A stretch of DNA of 64,000 nucleotides from Chersky-840 sp035604715 (GTDB lineage Bacteria > Actinomycetota > Acidimicrobiia > Acidimicrobiales > UBA8190). The stretch's first letter is position 1. Each line of letters opens with the position of its first letter. This document shows positions 1 through 7,893 of the stretch, one piece after another. The translations under genes were made by a program, and so were the position numbers. Location: positions 62,001 to 126,000 of the forward strand of contig CAVSWP010000001.1 of the NCBI GenBank assembly GCA_963731665.1, in the 5' to 3' direction. The notes beneath the pieces are model-generated. The model had not been told where the DNA came from and made no database searches. It was given only the letters and a program-made list of their open reading frames with translations.

Positions 1-975
1 CTCCAGGGTCTGCATGCCTTCTGACTGGTGAGTGGACACCACGTTGCGCAGTTGGCGGGTCTTTCCTTCACGCACGAGATTGCGCACGGCGTGATTGGCC
101 ATGAGCACCTCGTAGGCAGCCACCAAACCGCCGCCGACACGCGGGACGAGTCGCTGGTAGACGACGCCCTCGAGCGTCGAGGCCAGCTGCACCTGGATCT
201 GCTCTCGCCGGTCGGAGGGGAAGATGTCCACGATGCGGTCGAGCGCCTGGGCGCTGTCGTTAGTGTGCAACGTCGCGAACACCAGATGTCCGGTCTCGGC
301 GATGGTCAGAGTGGTGGCGATGCTCTCCTGGTCGCGCATCTCGCCCACGAGCAGGACATCGGGGTCCTCGCGCAGCACCGAGCGCAGGGCACGCGAGAAT
401 GACTCGGTGTCGGTGCCTACCTCGCGCTGGCTCACGGCCGAGCGGTGGTTGGCGTGCACGTACTCGATGGGGTCCTCGATGGTGACGATGTGGCACCGCC
501 GGTAGCGGTTGATGTAGTCGATCATGGCCGCCAGGGTGGTCGACTTCCCCGAGCCGGTCGGGCCGGTCACGATGACGAGCCCCATGGGCAGCTCGACGAG
601 GGTCTCGATGGCCGGAGGGAGCCCGAGCTGTGCGAACCCGGGGATCTCGAACGGGATGATCCGCAGGGCCAGGGAGCACGAATCACGCTGGTGGAAGGCG
701 TTGCAGCGGAGGCGGGCCCGCTGCCTCCAGCTGAAGGCGAAGTCGATCTCGCGCTCAGACTCGTAGAGCGCAACGAGGTCGGGGCCGACGACCTCCTTGA
801 CCACTCGTTCGACCGAGATGGGACTGAACATCTCGCCCCCGGTGACGGGGCGCATCTCGCCGTCGACGCGGATCAGCGGGGGCGCACCCGAGGTGAGCAG
901 AAGGTCGGTGCCGCGCAGGTCCCACAGCTCTTCGAGCCAGATGTCGATGTCCGCGGTACTGCGGCTGACGGGCAT
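1..975 (-). CDS. pilT: PilT/PilU-type twitching motility ATPase (3' end outside window)
   Basis: Secretion-type hexameric ATPase that powers type IV pilus retraction at the inner face of the membrane. The 325 visible residues run from ATG at 975 to the window edge with no stop, so the C-terminus is missing; the family is usually 350-370 residues. Visible are an N-terminal domain (TDLLLTSGAPPLIRVDGE), the Walker A box GPTGSGKST near residue 130, an Asp box region (EDPIEYVH), a Walker B-type segment (DPDVLLVGEMRD) and the family hallmark TGHLVFATLHTNDSAQALDRI. The order and motifs fit PilT rather than PilB, which is larger. An upstream small gene on the same strand ends 28 bp before this start and may be co-transcribed. 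No other pilus gene is visible in the window. Confidence 0.93.
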   Translation of the reverse strand, partial: MPVSRSTADIDIWLEELWDLRGTDLLLTSGAPPLIRVDGEMRPVTGGEMFSPISVERVVKEVVGPDLVALYESEREIDFAFSWRQRARLRCNAFHQRDSCSLALRIIPFEIPGFAQLGLPPAIETLVELPMGLVIVTGPTGSGKSTTLAAMIDYINRYRRCHIVTIEDPIEYVHANHRSAVSQREVGTDTESFSRALRSVLREDPDVLLVGEMRDQESIATTLTIAETGHLVFATLHTNDSAQALDRIVDIFPSDRREQIQVQLASTLEGVVYQRLVPRVGGGLVAAYEVLMANHAVRNLVREGKTRQLRNVVSTHQSEGMQTLE

Positions 976-1003
976 GGGCGGAGTGTGTGGTTACGCGAGG
1001 GTG

Positions 1004-1459
1004 TTACTGGGCATGGCAGACGTCCTCCTCAGGACGAAGCGCTCGAGCGCCCGGGGCGATTGCGACCGGTGTCGCGCCCACCACCTTCTCACACGCCGTA
1101 ACCACGTCTCCACCCTGCTCGACAGCGAGCGACGTCCACGGCCCGAAGGGTCGCTCGGAGGCGACTCCGGCCACCACCAACGGAATCCCCAGGTGCAACG
1201 CACAGATCACACCGAGCTCGGCCTGGCAGGGCTCGCCCAGAGGCCGGGCCCGCACCGTGACCACCACGTCGAACCCGACGTCGAGCGGGCAGACCCGTCC
1301 CTGGATCAGCGCGTTGCAGGGGAAGGCCGGCTCTCCCGGCTCGTGGCAGCGCAGGACGCGGCACCCGCCGGCTTCGAGCTCGGTCGCCGACTGCTCGATG
1401 GCCCAGTCGTCGGTCCCCACCACCAGAACACTGGGCGGCTCGGTTCGAGGCTCCTCCAT
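1004..1459 (-). CDS. conserved hypothetical protein upstream of pilT
   Basis: A 151-residue soluble protein of unknown function. The ATG at 1459 gives MEEPRTEPPSVLVVGTDD; a run of G lies about 7 nt upstream as a poor Shine-Dalgarno. An in-frame ATG at 1477 and longer starts up to 1552 are possible. The sequence starts with a receiver-like beta strand (SVLVVGTDDWAIEQ) and has a central cysteine-containing stretch (CHEPGEPAFPCNALIQG then CPLDVGFDVVV), which I recall from small actinobacterial proteins of unknown role. There are no membrane segments or catalytic motif that I can name. It sits 28 bp upstream of pilT on the same strand, so it may be in its operon, and it is divergent from the response regulator at 1716. 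Confidence 0.6.
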   Translation of the reverse strand: MEEPRTEPPSVLVVGTDDWAIEQSATELEAGGCRVLRCHEPGEPAFPCNALIQGRVCPLDVGFDVVVTVRARPLGEPCQAELGVICALHLGIPLVVAGVASERPFGPWTSLAVEQGGDVVTACEKVVGATPVAIAPGARALRPEEDVCHAQ

Positions 1460-1664
1460 GGAGGACCCCCCGGGCATCGGGGCCAGCCGGGCGCCCCCCT
1501 TCGACCTCAGAGCTGCAGCCACGCCTTTCAATCTGCACCAGGCAGACCACAACCCGACCTACAGCCGATCAACCTCCTCCCAACTCGGGACGCAGGGCCG
1601 AGCGGGCGGTCCGGGGATAGGGTTCGGAAAGCAGGCGCGGACCCTTCACTTTGAGGGCAACGTG

Positions 1665-1680
1665 CCACTACGCTTAGTGG
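1665..1680. promoter_or_regulatory. 6-bp inverted repeat upstream of the response regulator
   Basis: CCACTA and TAGTGG form a perfect inverted repeat separated by four bases, 35 bp before the ATG at 1716. The position suits an operator for autoregulation or for divergent control with the 1459 gene. OmpR-type regulators more often bind direct repeats, so this is a weak inference from symmetry alone. Confidence 0.25.
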
Positions 1681-1715
1681 TAAGGCCGGTGGTCGCAGTG
1701 GTGGGGGAAGAAGAG

Positions 1716-2468
1716 ATGGTAGTGACGAAAGTGGGATCGGCGGATTCTGCCCGCACCGCAGCGGTGCCGAGCCGTTCGGTGGGCAAGCTCCTCGTGGTCG
1801 ACGACGACCCCGAGGTCAGGGGCATGCTCTCGCGCCTGCTCGAGGTCGAGGGCTACAGGGTCACCGAGGCCATTACCGGGGCCGAGGCCATCGGCAGCCT
1901 GAGCAACGGCCAGCCCGACCTCGTGATCCTCGACGTGATGCTCACCACCGAGGACGGCTTCGACGTCCTGGCCGCCATCCGCCGCACCAGCGACGTGCCG
2001 GTGATCCTGGTCACCGCCAAGGGCCACGAGGCCGACCGGGTCCTGGGCCTCAAGCTCGGCGCCGATGACTACGTGGTGAAGCCCTTCTCCCCGGCAGAAC
2101 TGGCCGCCCGGGTGGGCACCGTCCTGCGCCGCAGCGGAGCCAACCGCAGCTCGGCGTCTTCGACCGGGACGCTCGAATTCGGCGACCTCGTCATCGACAC
2201 CCTGGCCCGCGAGATCAGGGTCTCGGACCGGCTGGTGGAGACCACCGCCAAGGAGTTCGCCCTCCTGGCCTTCCTGGCGGGGTCGCCTCGGCAGGTCTTC
2301 ACCCGTGAGCAGCTCCTCGCCCAGGTATGGGACTCGTCCTCGGAATGGCAGGACGCCGGCACGGTGACCGAGCACATTCGCCGCATCCGTCGCAAGATCG
2401 AGGCCGACCCCGACAGCCCCCGGTGGGTGCGCACCGTGCGGGGCGTGGGATACCGCTTCGAGCCCTGA
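1716..2468 (+). CDS. OmpR/PhoB-family response regulator
   Basis: DNA-binding response regulator of 250 residues. The receiver domain (about residues 23-140) has the acidic pair VVDDDP, the phospho-acceptor Asp near residue 73 (ILDVMLTTEDG), a Thr/Ala switch segment (LVTAKG) and the conserved Lys of VVKPF. The C-terminal winged-helix domain (about 155-250) ends with RTVRGVGYRFEP, typical of PhoB-like regulators. Start chosen at ATG 1716 because a purine-rich GGGGGAAGAAGAG precedes it. The open frame continues far upstream but without regulator sequence. No classical sensor kinase is adjacent on the same strand. The convergent hybrid kinase ends 1 bp after this stop and is only a possible partner. 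Confidence 0.93.
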   Translation: MVVTKVGSADSARTAAVPSRSVGKLLVVDDDPEVRGMLSRLLEVEGYRVTEAITGAEAIGSLSNGQPDLVILDVMLTTEDGFDVLAAIRRTSDVPVILVTAKGHEADRVLGLKLGADDYVVKPFSPAELAARVGTVLRRSGANRSSASSTGTLEFGDLVIDTLAREIRVSDRLVETTAKEFALLAFLAGSPRQVFTREQLLAQVWDSSSEWQDAGTVTEHIRRIRRKIEADPDSPRWVRTVRGVGYRFEP

Positions 2469-2469
2469 T

Positions 2470-5400
2470 TCAGGCCCCGGTCGCCTCGGCCCGCAGGTGC
2501 TCGGCCGCCAGCCGGCTCTTGCGAGAAGCGGCACCCACGTCGAGGGCGTGGCGCGCCCGGCGCCCGAGCTGGTCCGGCGTGAACGGCTTGGGCAGGAGAT
2601 CGGCATCGGGGTCGAGGGGATGGCGTTCCATGGCCCCGTCGTCGAGGTGGCCGGACATGAACAGCACCGACAGACCGGGCCACAGGTCGACGAGCGACTC
2701 GGCGAGCTCCACGCCGTTCATCTCGGGCATGACGACGTCGGTGACGAGCAGATCCACGGGACGCTCGAGTGAGCGGGCCACCGCCAGGGCTTCGACGCCG
2801 TTGGCCGCCGCCAGCACGAGGTAGCCGCGCTCCTCGAGCTCGCGCACGGCCAGGCGGCGCAGCTCGTCCTCGTCCTCGACCACCAGAACCAGCTCGTCTC
2901 CCATGCTCGAGTCCTGCTCGGGGGAGGTGTCTGCAACGGCACCCTCCTCGTCCTCGACGGCGGGGAACCACAGCGTGATGGTGGTGCCCCGACCCGGAGC
3001 GGTGTCCACGCTCACCTGGCCGCCCGCCTGGGTCACCATGGCGTGCACCGCCGCCAACCCGAGCCCCGTGCCCTTGGCGAGACCCTTGGTGGTGTAGAAG
3101 GGCTCGAAGCAGTGCTCGGCGGTCTCCTCGTCCATCCCTGTCCCCGTGTCGGAGACGGCGAGGGCCACGATGCGTTGCGGCACCGGGAGATCTGCTCCCA
3201 CCACCCGGGTCCGGATCACCAGGCGACCACCCTTGGGCATGGCGTCGCGGGCGTTGATGGCCAGGTTCAACACGGCGCGTTCGATCTCGGCCGGATCGAC
3301 GAGGATGCGCCCGCCCGGGTCGGGGGGCACCAACTCCAGCTGCACGTCCTCGCCCATCACCCTGACGAGCATGGGCTCCATGGACCGCACGATGCTGTCG
3401 GGATCGACGACCCCGGGTTGGCCCACCTGGCGATGCCCGATGGCGAGGAGCTGGCTCGTGAGGGCGGCGGCGCGGTGCCCGGCGCGCTGGATCGCCTCAA
3501 CCTCGGTCACGAGAGGGTCCGCCGGGTCGATCGAGCGCAGCAGGATCTCGCTGCACCCGAGGATGACGGTCAGCAGGTTGTTGAAGTCGTGCGCCACCCC
3601 GCCGGCGAGGCGGGCCATGGCCCCGAGGCGCTCGGCCTGCTGGAACTGCTCGAGCATGCGCTGGCGCTCGGTGACGTCCTCGGCCACCGCCAGGATGCCC
3701 GTCACCGCGCCTTCGTGGTCGAGAAGTGGCGCCGTCGACACCGACAGCTGGAGCACCTCGTCCTGGCGAAGAGCCGCCAGCTGCACGCCCACGGTCGCCT
3801 CCCCGTGTCGGGTGCGGTCCCATAAGCGCGCCAGCGCCGAGGCGGCGACTTCGTCGGCGGCGGGGATGCGCAGAGCGCCCTCGGAGACATCGGCCCAACC
3901 CAGGAGGGAGCCCGCCGCGCCGTTCCACCACCGCGCCGCGCCGGAGAGGTCGAGCTCGGCGATGGCCAGCGGCGAGGACTCCACCACGGCCTGGAGCCGC
4001 TGCTCGTTTCCTTGCACGGCCTGGTAGAGCCGGGCGTTGTCGAGGGCCACCGTCGCCATCTGGGCCAGGAGGACGAGAACCGATTCGTCCTCGGCATTGA
4101 AGGCGCGGTCCCGGCCGAGCACGACGATGGCCCGATGGCGCGTCCCCGTCGAGTCGACGAGGGGGACCGCCAGCCAGGGGACCGCCGACGCCCCCGACGA
4201 TGCCAGCTCGGCGTCGAGGACGGGGTCGGCGACCTCGTCCAGAGCGCCGGCATTACGCAACGGCCGGTTCGCTTCGGCCACGAGCCGGCATGCGGCGTGG
4301 GCCACCGGCGAGAGGCCACCGGGCAGGGCCGGGGGGGCGCTCACCTCGACCTCCGCTGATGGAGCGCCGTTCGAGGAGGACGGTGTGGTGGACGCGGCGC
4401 CAGAGGGGAGCGCCATGACGACGGCCTGCTCGGCGTCGAGGACGCGCCGCCCGTGCTCGGACAACACCCGCAGGACCTGCGGCTCCGCCAGGGGGGCGTT
4501 GACGGCGAGGGCGGCTTCCATGAGCCGGCGCAACTGGGCGGCGTGACGAGTGGCCGCCTGCTCGGCCTGGCGGCTCTCGCCCCACAGCAGGACGCGCTCG
4601 ACGGCGATGGCAACCCGCTCGGCGAGCCCACCGGCGGTCTCGAGGTCCGAGCGGCGGTAGCCGCGTCGGCCCACCCCGGTGACGAAGCTCAGCGCACCGA
4701 AGGAAAGGCCGCGCAAGTGCACCGGCACCACCAACATGGACTCGATGCCAGCGTCGGCCTCCATCTCGCGGTACGAGCCGGGAAGCGCCGGCTCGCCACC
4801 GTGCGGAGGCCCGTCGCGCCGGGTGCGGATGACGACCTCGGGCCGGCCATTGGCGAGCACGCGCCGGACCAGCGCCTCCCCGTCGGGGTGGGGATGGCGC
4901 CGCTCCACGGTGTTCCACGGCCCCTGGGCCCCGTCGGCGACCCGGCGCAGCGTGCCCTGCTCGTCGACGACGTCGACGGCGAACCAGTCTGAGAACGACG
5001 GGACCACCACGTCGACGAGCCGCACCATGGCCTCGTCGTAGGACTCCAGGGCGGTGGCGAGCACGTCACCGGCGCGCGCCAGGATGGCCACGTGCTGGCG
5101 GGCGTGCTCGGCACCCAGGCGGCTGCGGCGCTCGGCCTCGTCCAGTCGGGCCCGTTCGATGGAGGCCGCCGTGCGATCGGCCACCAGCTGCAGCAGCTGC
5201 AGATCTCGATGCTCAAAACGGTGATGAGCGCGCGTCCCCACCTGGACGACTCCGATGACCTCGCCGCCCACGAGCAACGGCGCGGCCACCAGGGACGCTA
5301 CCTGCTCCCGCAACAGCGGCGACGTGGGGGCCCCCCCGGCGACGTGGTTGACGATGACCGCCTGGGCGCGCGCCGCCACCTCTCCCACCACGCCCTCTCC

Positions 5401-5997
5401 CACGCGGACCTGGAGGCCGTCCGTGAAGCGCGCATCGAGCCCGTACGAGGCGCGCACCGTGAGGCTCGAGCCGTCGGCGGTGACGAGGAAGATCGTGGCC
5501 ACGTCCCCGCCCACCACTTTCCCGGTCCGGGCCAGCAGCTCGTCGAGCAGGGCGTCGAGGGGGAGGAAGGAGAGGCCCGGGTCGGTCACTGACTGGATGG
5601 ACCGTAGGGCCACCCCGGCGTCGTGGAGCCCCTGGCGAATGCGGCGCTCGGCCACGCGGCGAAACAGCAGGATCACCAGGACCATGACGGCGCTGGCTCC
5701 GACGAAGAGCCAGGCCAGGGTATTGCTGGCCGTGGTGCGGTGTTCGGCGGTGAGGAAGTGGAAGACGACGTAGGAGAACAGCGCCCACGCCACCACCAGG
5801 GCGGCCTCGCCCAGGAAGGTGTGGCGGCCGAGCGCCTGGTGCAGGAGGCGGTCCGCCTCGGGCCCGTGGTCCTCGGGGACGATGGCGGTGGGGTCGGGCG
5901 GGGTCAGGTCCCAACTCGGTCCGCCACCGCCCTCCTGTCCACGTCGACCGCGCCAGCTGGCCAGGCGCCCCACGCTCCGTGACTTCGGGCGGCTCAC
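2470..5997 (-). CDS. large hybrid sensor histidine kinase (3 GAF, PAS, kinase, receiver)
   Basis: Membrane-associated hybrid kinase of 1175 residues. Two hydrophobic segments lie at about residues 60-80 and 93-112. Then come three GAF-like domains (about 140-290, 310-475, 490-660), a PAS domain (665-780), the phospho-acceptor helix with GGVAHDFNNLL (His about 803), an HATPase domain (about 895-1015: N-box NLAINARDA, G boxes DTGTGMD and GTGLGLAAVH) and a C-terminal receiver with Asp about 1087 (VTDVVMPEMNG) and Lys about 1137 (PKPFTPDQL). The HDFNN form of the H-box is typical of hybrid kinases that pass phosphate to an attached receiver. The GTG at 5997 has no strong ribosome site, so the start is less certain; in-frame GTGs lie just downstream. 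Ligands of the GAF domains are unknown. It converges on the response regulator at 1716-2468, and whether they work together is inference. Confidence 0.92.
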   Translation of the reverse strand: MSRPKSRSVGRLASWRGRRGQEGGGGPSWDLTPPDPTAIVPEDHGPEADRLLHQALGRHTFLGEAALVVAWALFSYVVFHFLTAEHRTTASNTLAWLFVGASAVMVLVILLFRRVAERRIRQGLHDAGVALRSIQSVTDPGLSFLPLDALLDELLARTGKVVGGDVATIFLVTADGSSLTVRASYGLDARFTDGLQVRVGEGVVGEVAARAQAVIVNHVAGGAPTSPLLREQVASLVAAPLLVGGEVIGVVQVGTRAHHRFEHRDLQLLQLVADRTAASIERARLDEAERRSRLGAEHARQHVAILARAGDVLATALESYDEAMVRLVDVVVPSFSDWFAVDVVDEQGTLRRVADGAQGPWNTVERRHPHPDGEALVRRVLANGRPEVVIRTRRDGPPHGGEPALPGSYREMEADAGIESMLVVPVHLRGLSFGALSFVTGVGRRGYRRSDLETAGGLAERVAIAVERVLLWGESRQAEQAATRHAAQLRRLMEAALAVNAPLAEPQVLRVLSEHGRRVLDAEQAVVMALPSGAASTTPSSSNGAPSAEVEVSAPPALPGGLSPVAHAACRLVAEANRPLRNAGALDEVADPVLDAELASSGASAVPWLAVPLVDSTGTRHRAIVVLGRDRAFNAEDESVLVLLAQMATVALDNARLYQAVQGNEQRLQAVVESSPLAIAELDLSGAARWWNGAAGSLLGWADVSEGALRIPAADEVAASALARLWDRTRHGEATVGVQLAALRQDEVLQLSVSTAPLLDHEGAVTGILAVAEDVTERQRMLEQFQQAERLGAMARLAGGVAHDFNNLLTVILGCSEILLRSIDPADPLVTEVEAIQRAGHRAAALTSQLLAIGHRQVGQPGVVDPDSIVRSMEPMLVRVMGEDVQLELVPPDPGGRILVDPAEIERAVLNLAINARDAMPKGGRLVIRTRVVGADLPVPQRIVALAVSDTGTGMDEETAEHCFEPFYTTKGLAKGTGLGLAAVHAMVTQAGGQVSVDTAPGRGTTITLWFPAVEDEEGAVADTSPEQDSSMGDELVLVVEDEDELRRLAVRELEERGYLVLAAANGVEALAVARSLERPVDLLVTDVVMPEMNGVELAESLVDLWPGLSVLFMSGHLDDGAMERHPLDPDADLLPKPFTPDQLGRRARHALDVGAASRKSRLAAEHLRAEATGA

Positions 5998-6040
5998 TGG
6001 GGAAAGAGCCTACCCCCGGGGTCCGGCGTGGGCCGGGCCG

Positions 6041-6544
6041 TCACCGGCGATGGTGCCGGTTTCCCGACTGGGCCGGTCGGGTCGTGGTGGTGGCGGCGGG
6101 GCTGGTGGTCGGCGACACCGTGACCGTCACCTTGGTGCTCCCCTGGCTCACGCCGGCGGAGTTGTAGGCCGCCACGTAGTAGGTGTGGGAACCGGCGCCC
6201 ACGTTGGTGTCCTGGTACGACGTCACCACCGCGCTGGGCCATCCCGGCCAGGCGATCTCCTGGCCGTCGCGGAACACGTCGTCGCCGAGGGTGTTCGACC
6301 CGTTGGTCCACGACACGGTCACGGTCGTGCCCTTCACCGAGGCCCGGACGTGCGTCGGCGCGCTGGGGGCAGCCGAGCTCGTGGTGGTGTTCACCTTCAC
6401 CGTCGTCGTGGTGGTGGGCGCCACCGTGGTCGTCACCGCTGCCCGTGTCGTCGTGGTGGTGGGCGCCACCGTGGTCGTGACCGCTGCCCGTGTCGTCGTG
6501 GTGGTCACGCTTCGCCGTCGTCGTGGTGGTCGTCCGGGCGCCAC
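6041..6544 (-). pseudogene. detached Thr-rich linker plus fibronectin type III tail of the GH26-like enzyme
   Basis: This frame carries a Thr-rich linker with two copies of a 15-residue unit (TTTTTRAAVTTTVAP) followed by a fibronectin type III domain (from APSAPTHVRASVKGTTVTV to STKVTVTVSP) and a short basic end. It has no credible start of its own and overlaps the end of the GH26-like frame. Adding one C to the C5 run near 6549-6553 would fuse the two into one protein reading SSPPTTVAP at the junction. So this is best read as the C-terminal part of the enzyme gene separated by a real frameshift or a sequence error. Fn3 domains in secreted glycosidases act as spacers or substrate-binding modules. 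Confidence 0.7.
6402..6491. repeat. two tandem 45-bp units coding the Thr/Ala/Val linker
   Basis: Units at 6402-6446 and 6447-6491 differ by one base and encode TTTTTRAAVTTTVAP on the minus strand. A third, degraded unit follows from 6492 to about 6560, and this is where the reading frame of the GH26-like gene changes. Replication slippage or assembly error in this tract is the simplest cause of the frame break. Confidence 0.85.
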
Positions 6545-7620
6545 CGTGGTGGGGGCGACGACAGCGTCGCGCCGCTGCCGCCGAAGTCCGTCTTGAACGC
6601 CGCTAGGGCGTTGGGGAAGTTGCCGTCGGTGATGTCGTTGTCCTGGCCACCCGCGGTGTCGTTGAACGAGAAGATGTCGGTGAAGGCCACGTTGTTGGTG
6701 GCGATCCAGTTGGCGAACTGGTTGATGAAGTAGGGGTCGTCCCCGAGACCGTGCCCGTCAGAGCGGTAGCAGTCCGACCATTCCGGGATGGCGATGGGCT
6801 TGCCCTCGGAGGCGGCGAAGCTCGCCACCCAGTTGAGGCCCCAGCTCTGGTCCAAGGCGTTGGTCCAGGAGTTCTGCGGGGTCTGGGGTGTGCCCCAGTA
6901 CTCGTCGTAGACGTCGCTGCCGATGTAGTCCACGTAGGCACTGCCGGGATAGGCCTGGGTCAGGTCCCAGCTCGTCGATCCTCCCCCGTTGGGGTTCCAC
7001 AGGAACTGGAAGTGCTGGCCGGGGACGGCTCGCATGGTGTCGACGATCTGGCGCCAGTAGGCGGCGAAGTTCTGGGCGTCGGTGTTGTTGGCGACGCTCC
7101 ATGGGTACCAGGTCCCGTTGAACTCCCAACCCAGCCGGAGAATGGCGTTGCTCTCTCCCTCGGACACCAGGTTCTGGGCCAGCGTGGCGAAGTACTGGTT
7201 GTAGGACCCGGTGGCTCCCTGCGCCAGTGTCCCCACCCCGGGCAGGATGGGGACGCCGAGCACGAGCCGGTAGCCGGTACCGGCCCACCCGCCCTCCCCT
7301 CCGCCGTTGTCCATGGCGGCCCAACCGCCAGTGTTATCGAGGTAGTCGGTGGCCAAGGTGGGATGCGTGCCGGTGGCCGCCCCGAAGGCGGCGATACCCC
7401 CCGGGTTCACCCATCCGGCGTAGTCGCCCAAGGGGATCGACGACGCCCCCGAGCTGGCCAGCGCGCTCTTGGCCCAGAAGAGGCCGCCCACCGAGGCCAG
7501 CAGCAACGTCAGGCACAGCAGCCCTCCGGCCACGGTGCGAGGCAGTCCGGCGATGTGCCCGGAGACGTCGCCGCCCCGGACAGCCTGACGAAACGATTGC
7601 GTAGTCTTTGTTGGGTCCAC
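6505..7620 (-). CDS. exported GH26-like glycoside hydrolase (catalytic part)
   Basis: A 371-residue protein that begins with a hydrophobic signal/anchor at about residues 30-50 and continues as a TIM-barrel glycosidase resembling family GH26 (beta-mannanase/beta-glucanase type). Candidate acid/base Glu 166 lies in LRLGWEFNGTWYPW and candidate nucleophile Glu 280 in IPEWSDC. WNPNGGG and DYIGSDVYDE strands match the paralogue at 7894-9192. GTG 7620 was chosen because GGGGGGAGAAG lies 7-8 nt upstream; the longer TTG start at 7653 lacks one. The frame ends prematurely at 6505 in a repeat-rich linker, separating an Fn3 tail. A candidate c-di-GMP riboswitch lies in its leader, suggesting control by c-di-GMP. 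The likely role is trimming of the cell's own or a neighbour's mannan/glucan-like polysaccharide; the exact substrate cannot be read from sequence. Confidence 0.8.
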   Translation of the reverse strand: MDPTKTTQSFRQAVRGGDVSGHIAGLPRTVAGGLLCLTLLLASVGGLFWAKSALASSGASSIPLGDYAGWVNPGGIAAFGAATGTHPTLATDYLDNTGGWAAMDNGGGEGGWAGTGYRLVLGVPILPGVGTLAQGATGSYNQYFATLAQNLVSEGESNAILRLGWEFNGTWYPWSVANNTDAQNFAAYWRQIVDTMRAVPGQHFQFLWNPNGGGSTSWDLTQAYPGSAYVDYIGSDVYDEYWGTPQTPQNSWTNALDQSWGLNWVASFAASEGKPIAIPEWSDCYRSDGHGLGDDPYFINQFANWIATNNVAFTDIFSFNDTAGGQDNDITDGNFPNALAAFKTDFGGSGATLSSPPPRWRPDDHHDDGEA

Positions 7621-7679
7621 GATCTCTTCTCCCCCCGAGACCGGACTTTGCAAAATGGGCGCGTGGGGCTAAGGCCTGT

Positions 7680-7755
7680 TCGGTCTTGCTCCCCCCGCCG
7701 ATTCGACAACCCGGCCGCTGTGCGTCCCCTCCATGCGGAGGGTTTGCAGTTTTTC
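7680..7755 (-). ncRNA. candidate c-di-GMP-I (GEMM) riboswitch in the GH26-like leader
   Basis: Read on the minus strand, the leader holds GCAAACC (7747-7741), a 6-bp hairpin CCCTCC/GGAGGG, then GGGACGCACAGC. The GEMM-I consensus has GGCAAACC, a hairpin, then GGGACGCAAAGCC, so almost all conserved positions agree, with C for A in the 3' internal loop. The flanking stem CTGC/GCGG closes the domain, and a second stem (GCCGGGTT/AATCGGC, imperfect) follows. The hairpin loop is GCAT, not a GNRA tetraloop. The element ends about 60 nt before the GTG at 7620. Between them AGACCG and CGGTCT can pair just ahead of the ribosome site, a plausible expression platform. A covariance search is needed to confirm. 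Confidence 0.45.
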
Positions 7756-7893
7756 CCTGGTTGTTTTCTCTTTCCCGCGCTCGTGTTTGGTGTTTCAGTC
7801 AGTCACACATTCACGTTGTGTAACTCTCATCATCACTATCGGCGCGCATGGCCCGGAACTTGGACAAGGACCACGCAACGATCCATGAGGTGG

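Noticed and set aside
1..402. Plus-strand frame of 124 codons at the window start.
   Set aside because: Antisense to the PilT ATPase, whose motifs are unmistakable on the minus strand.
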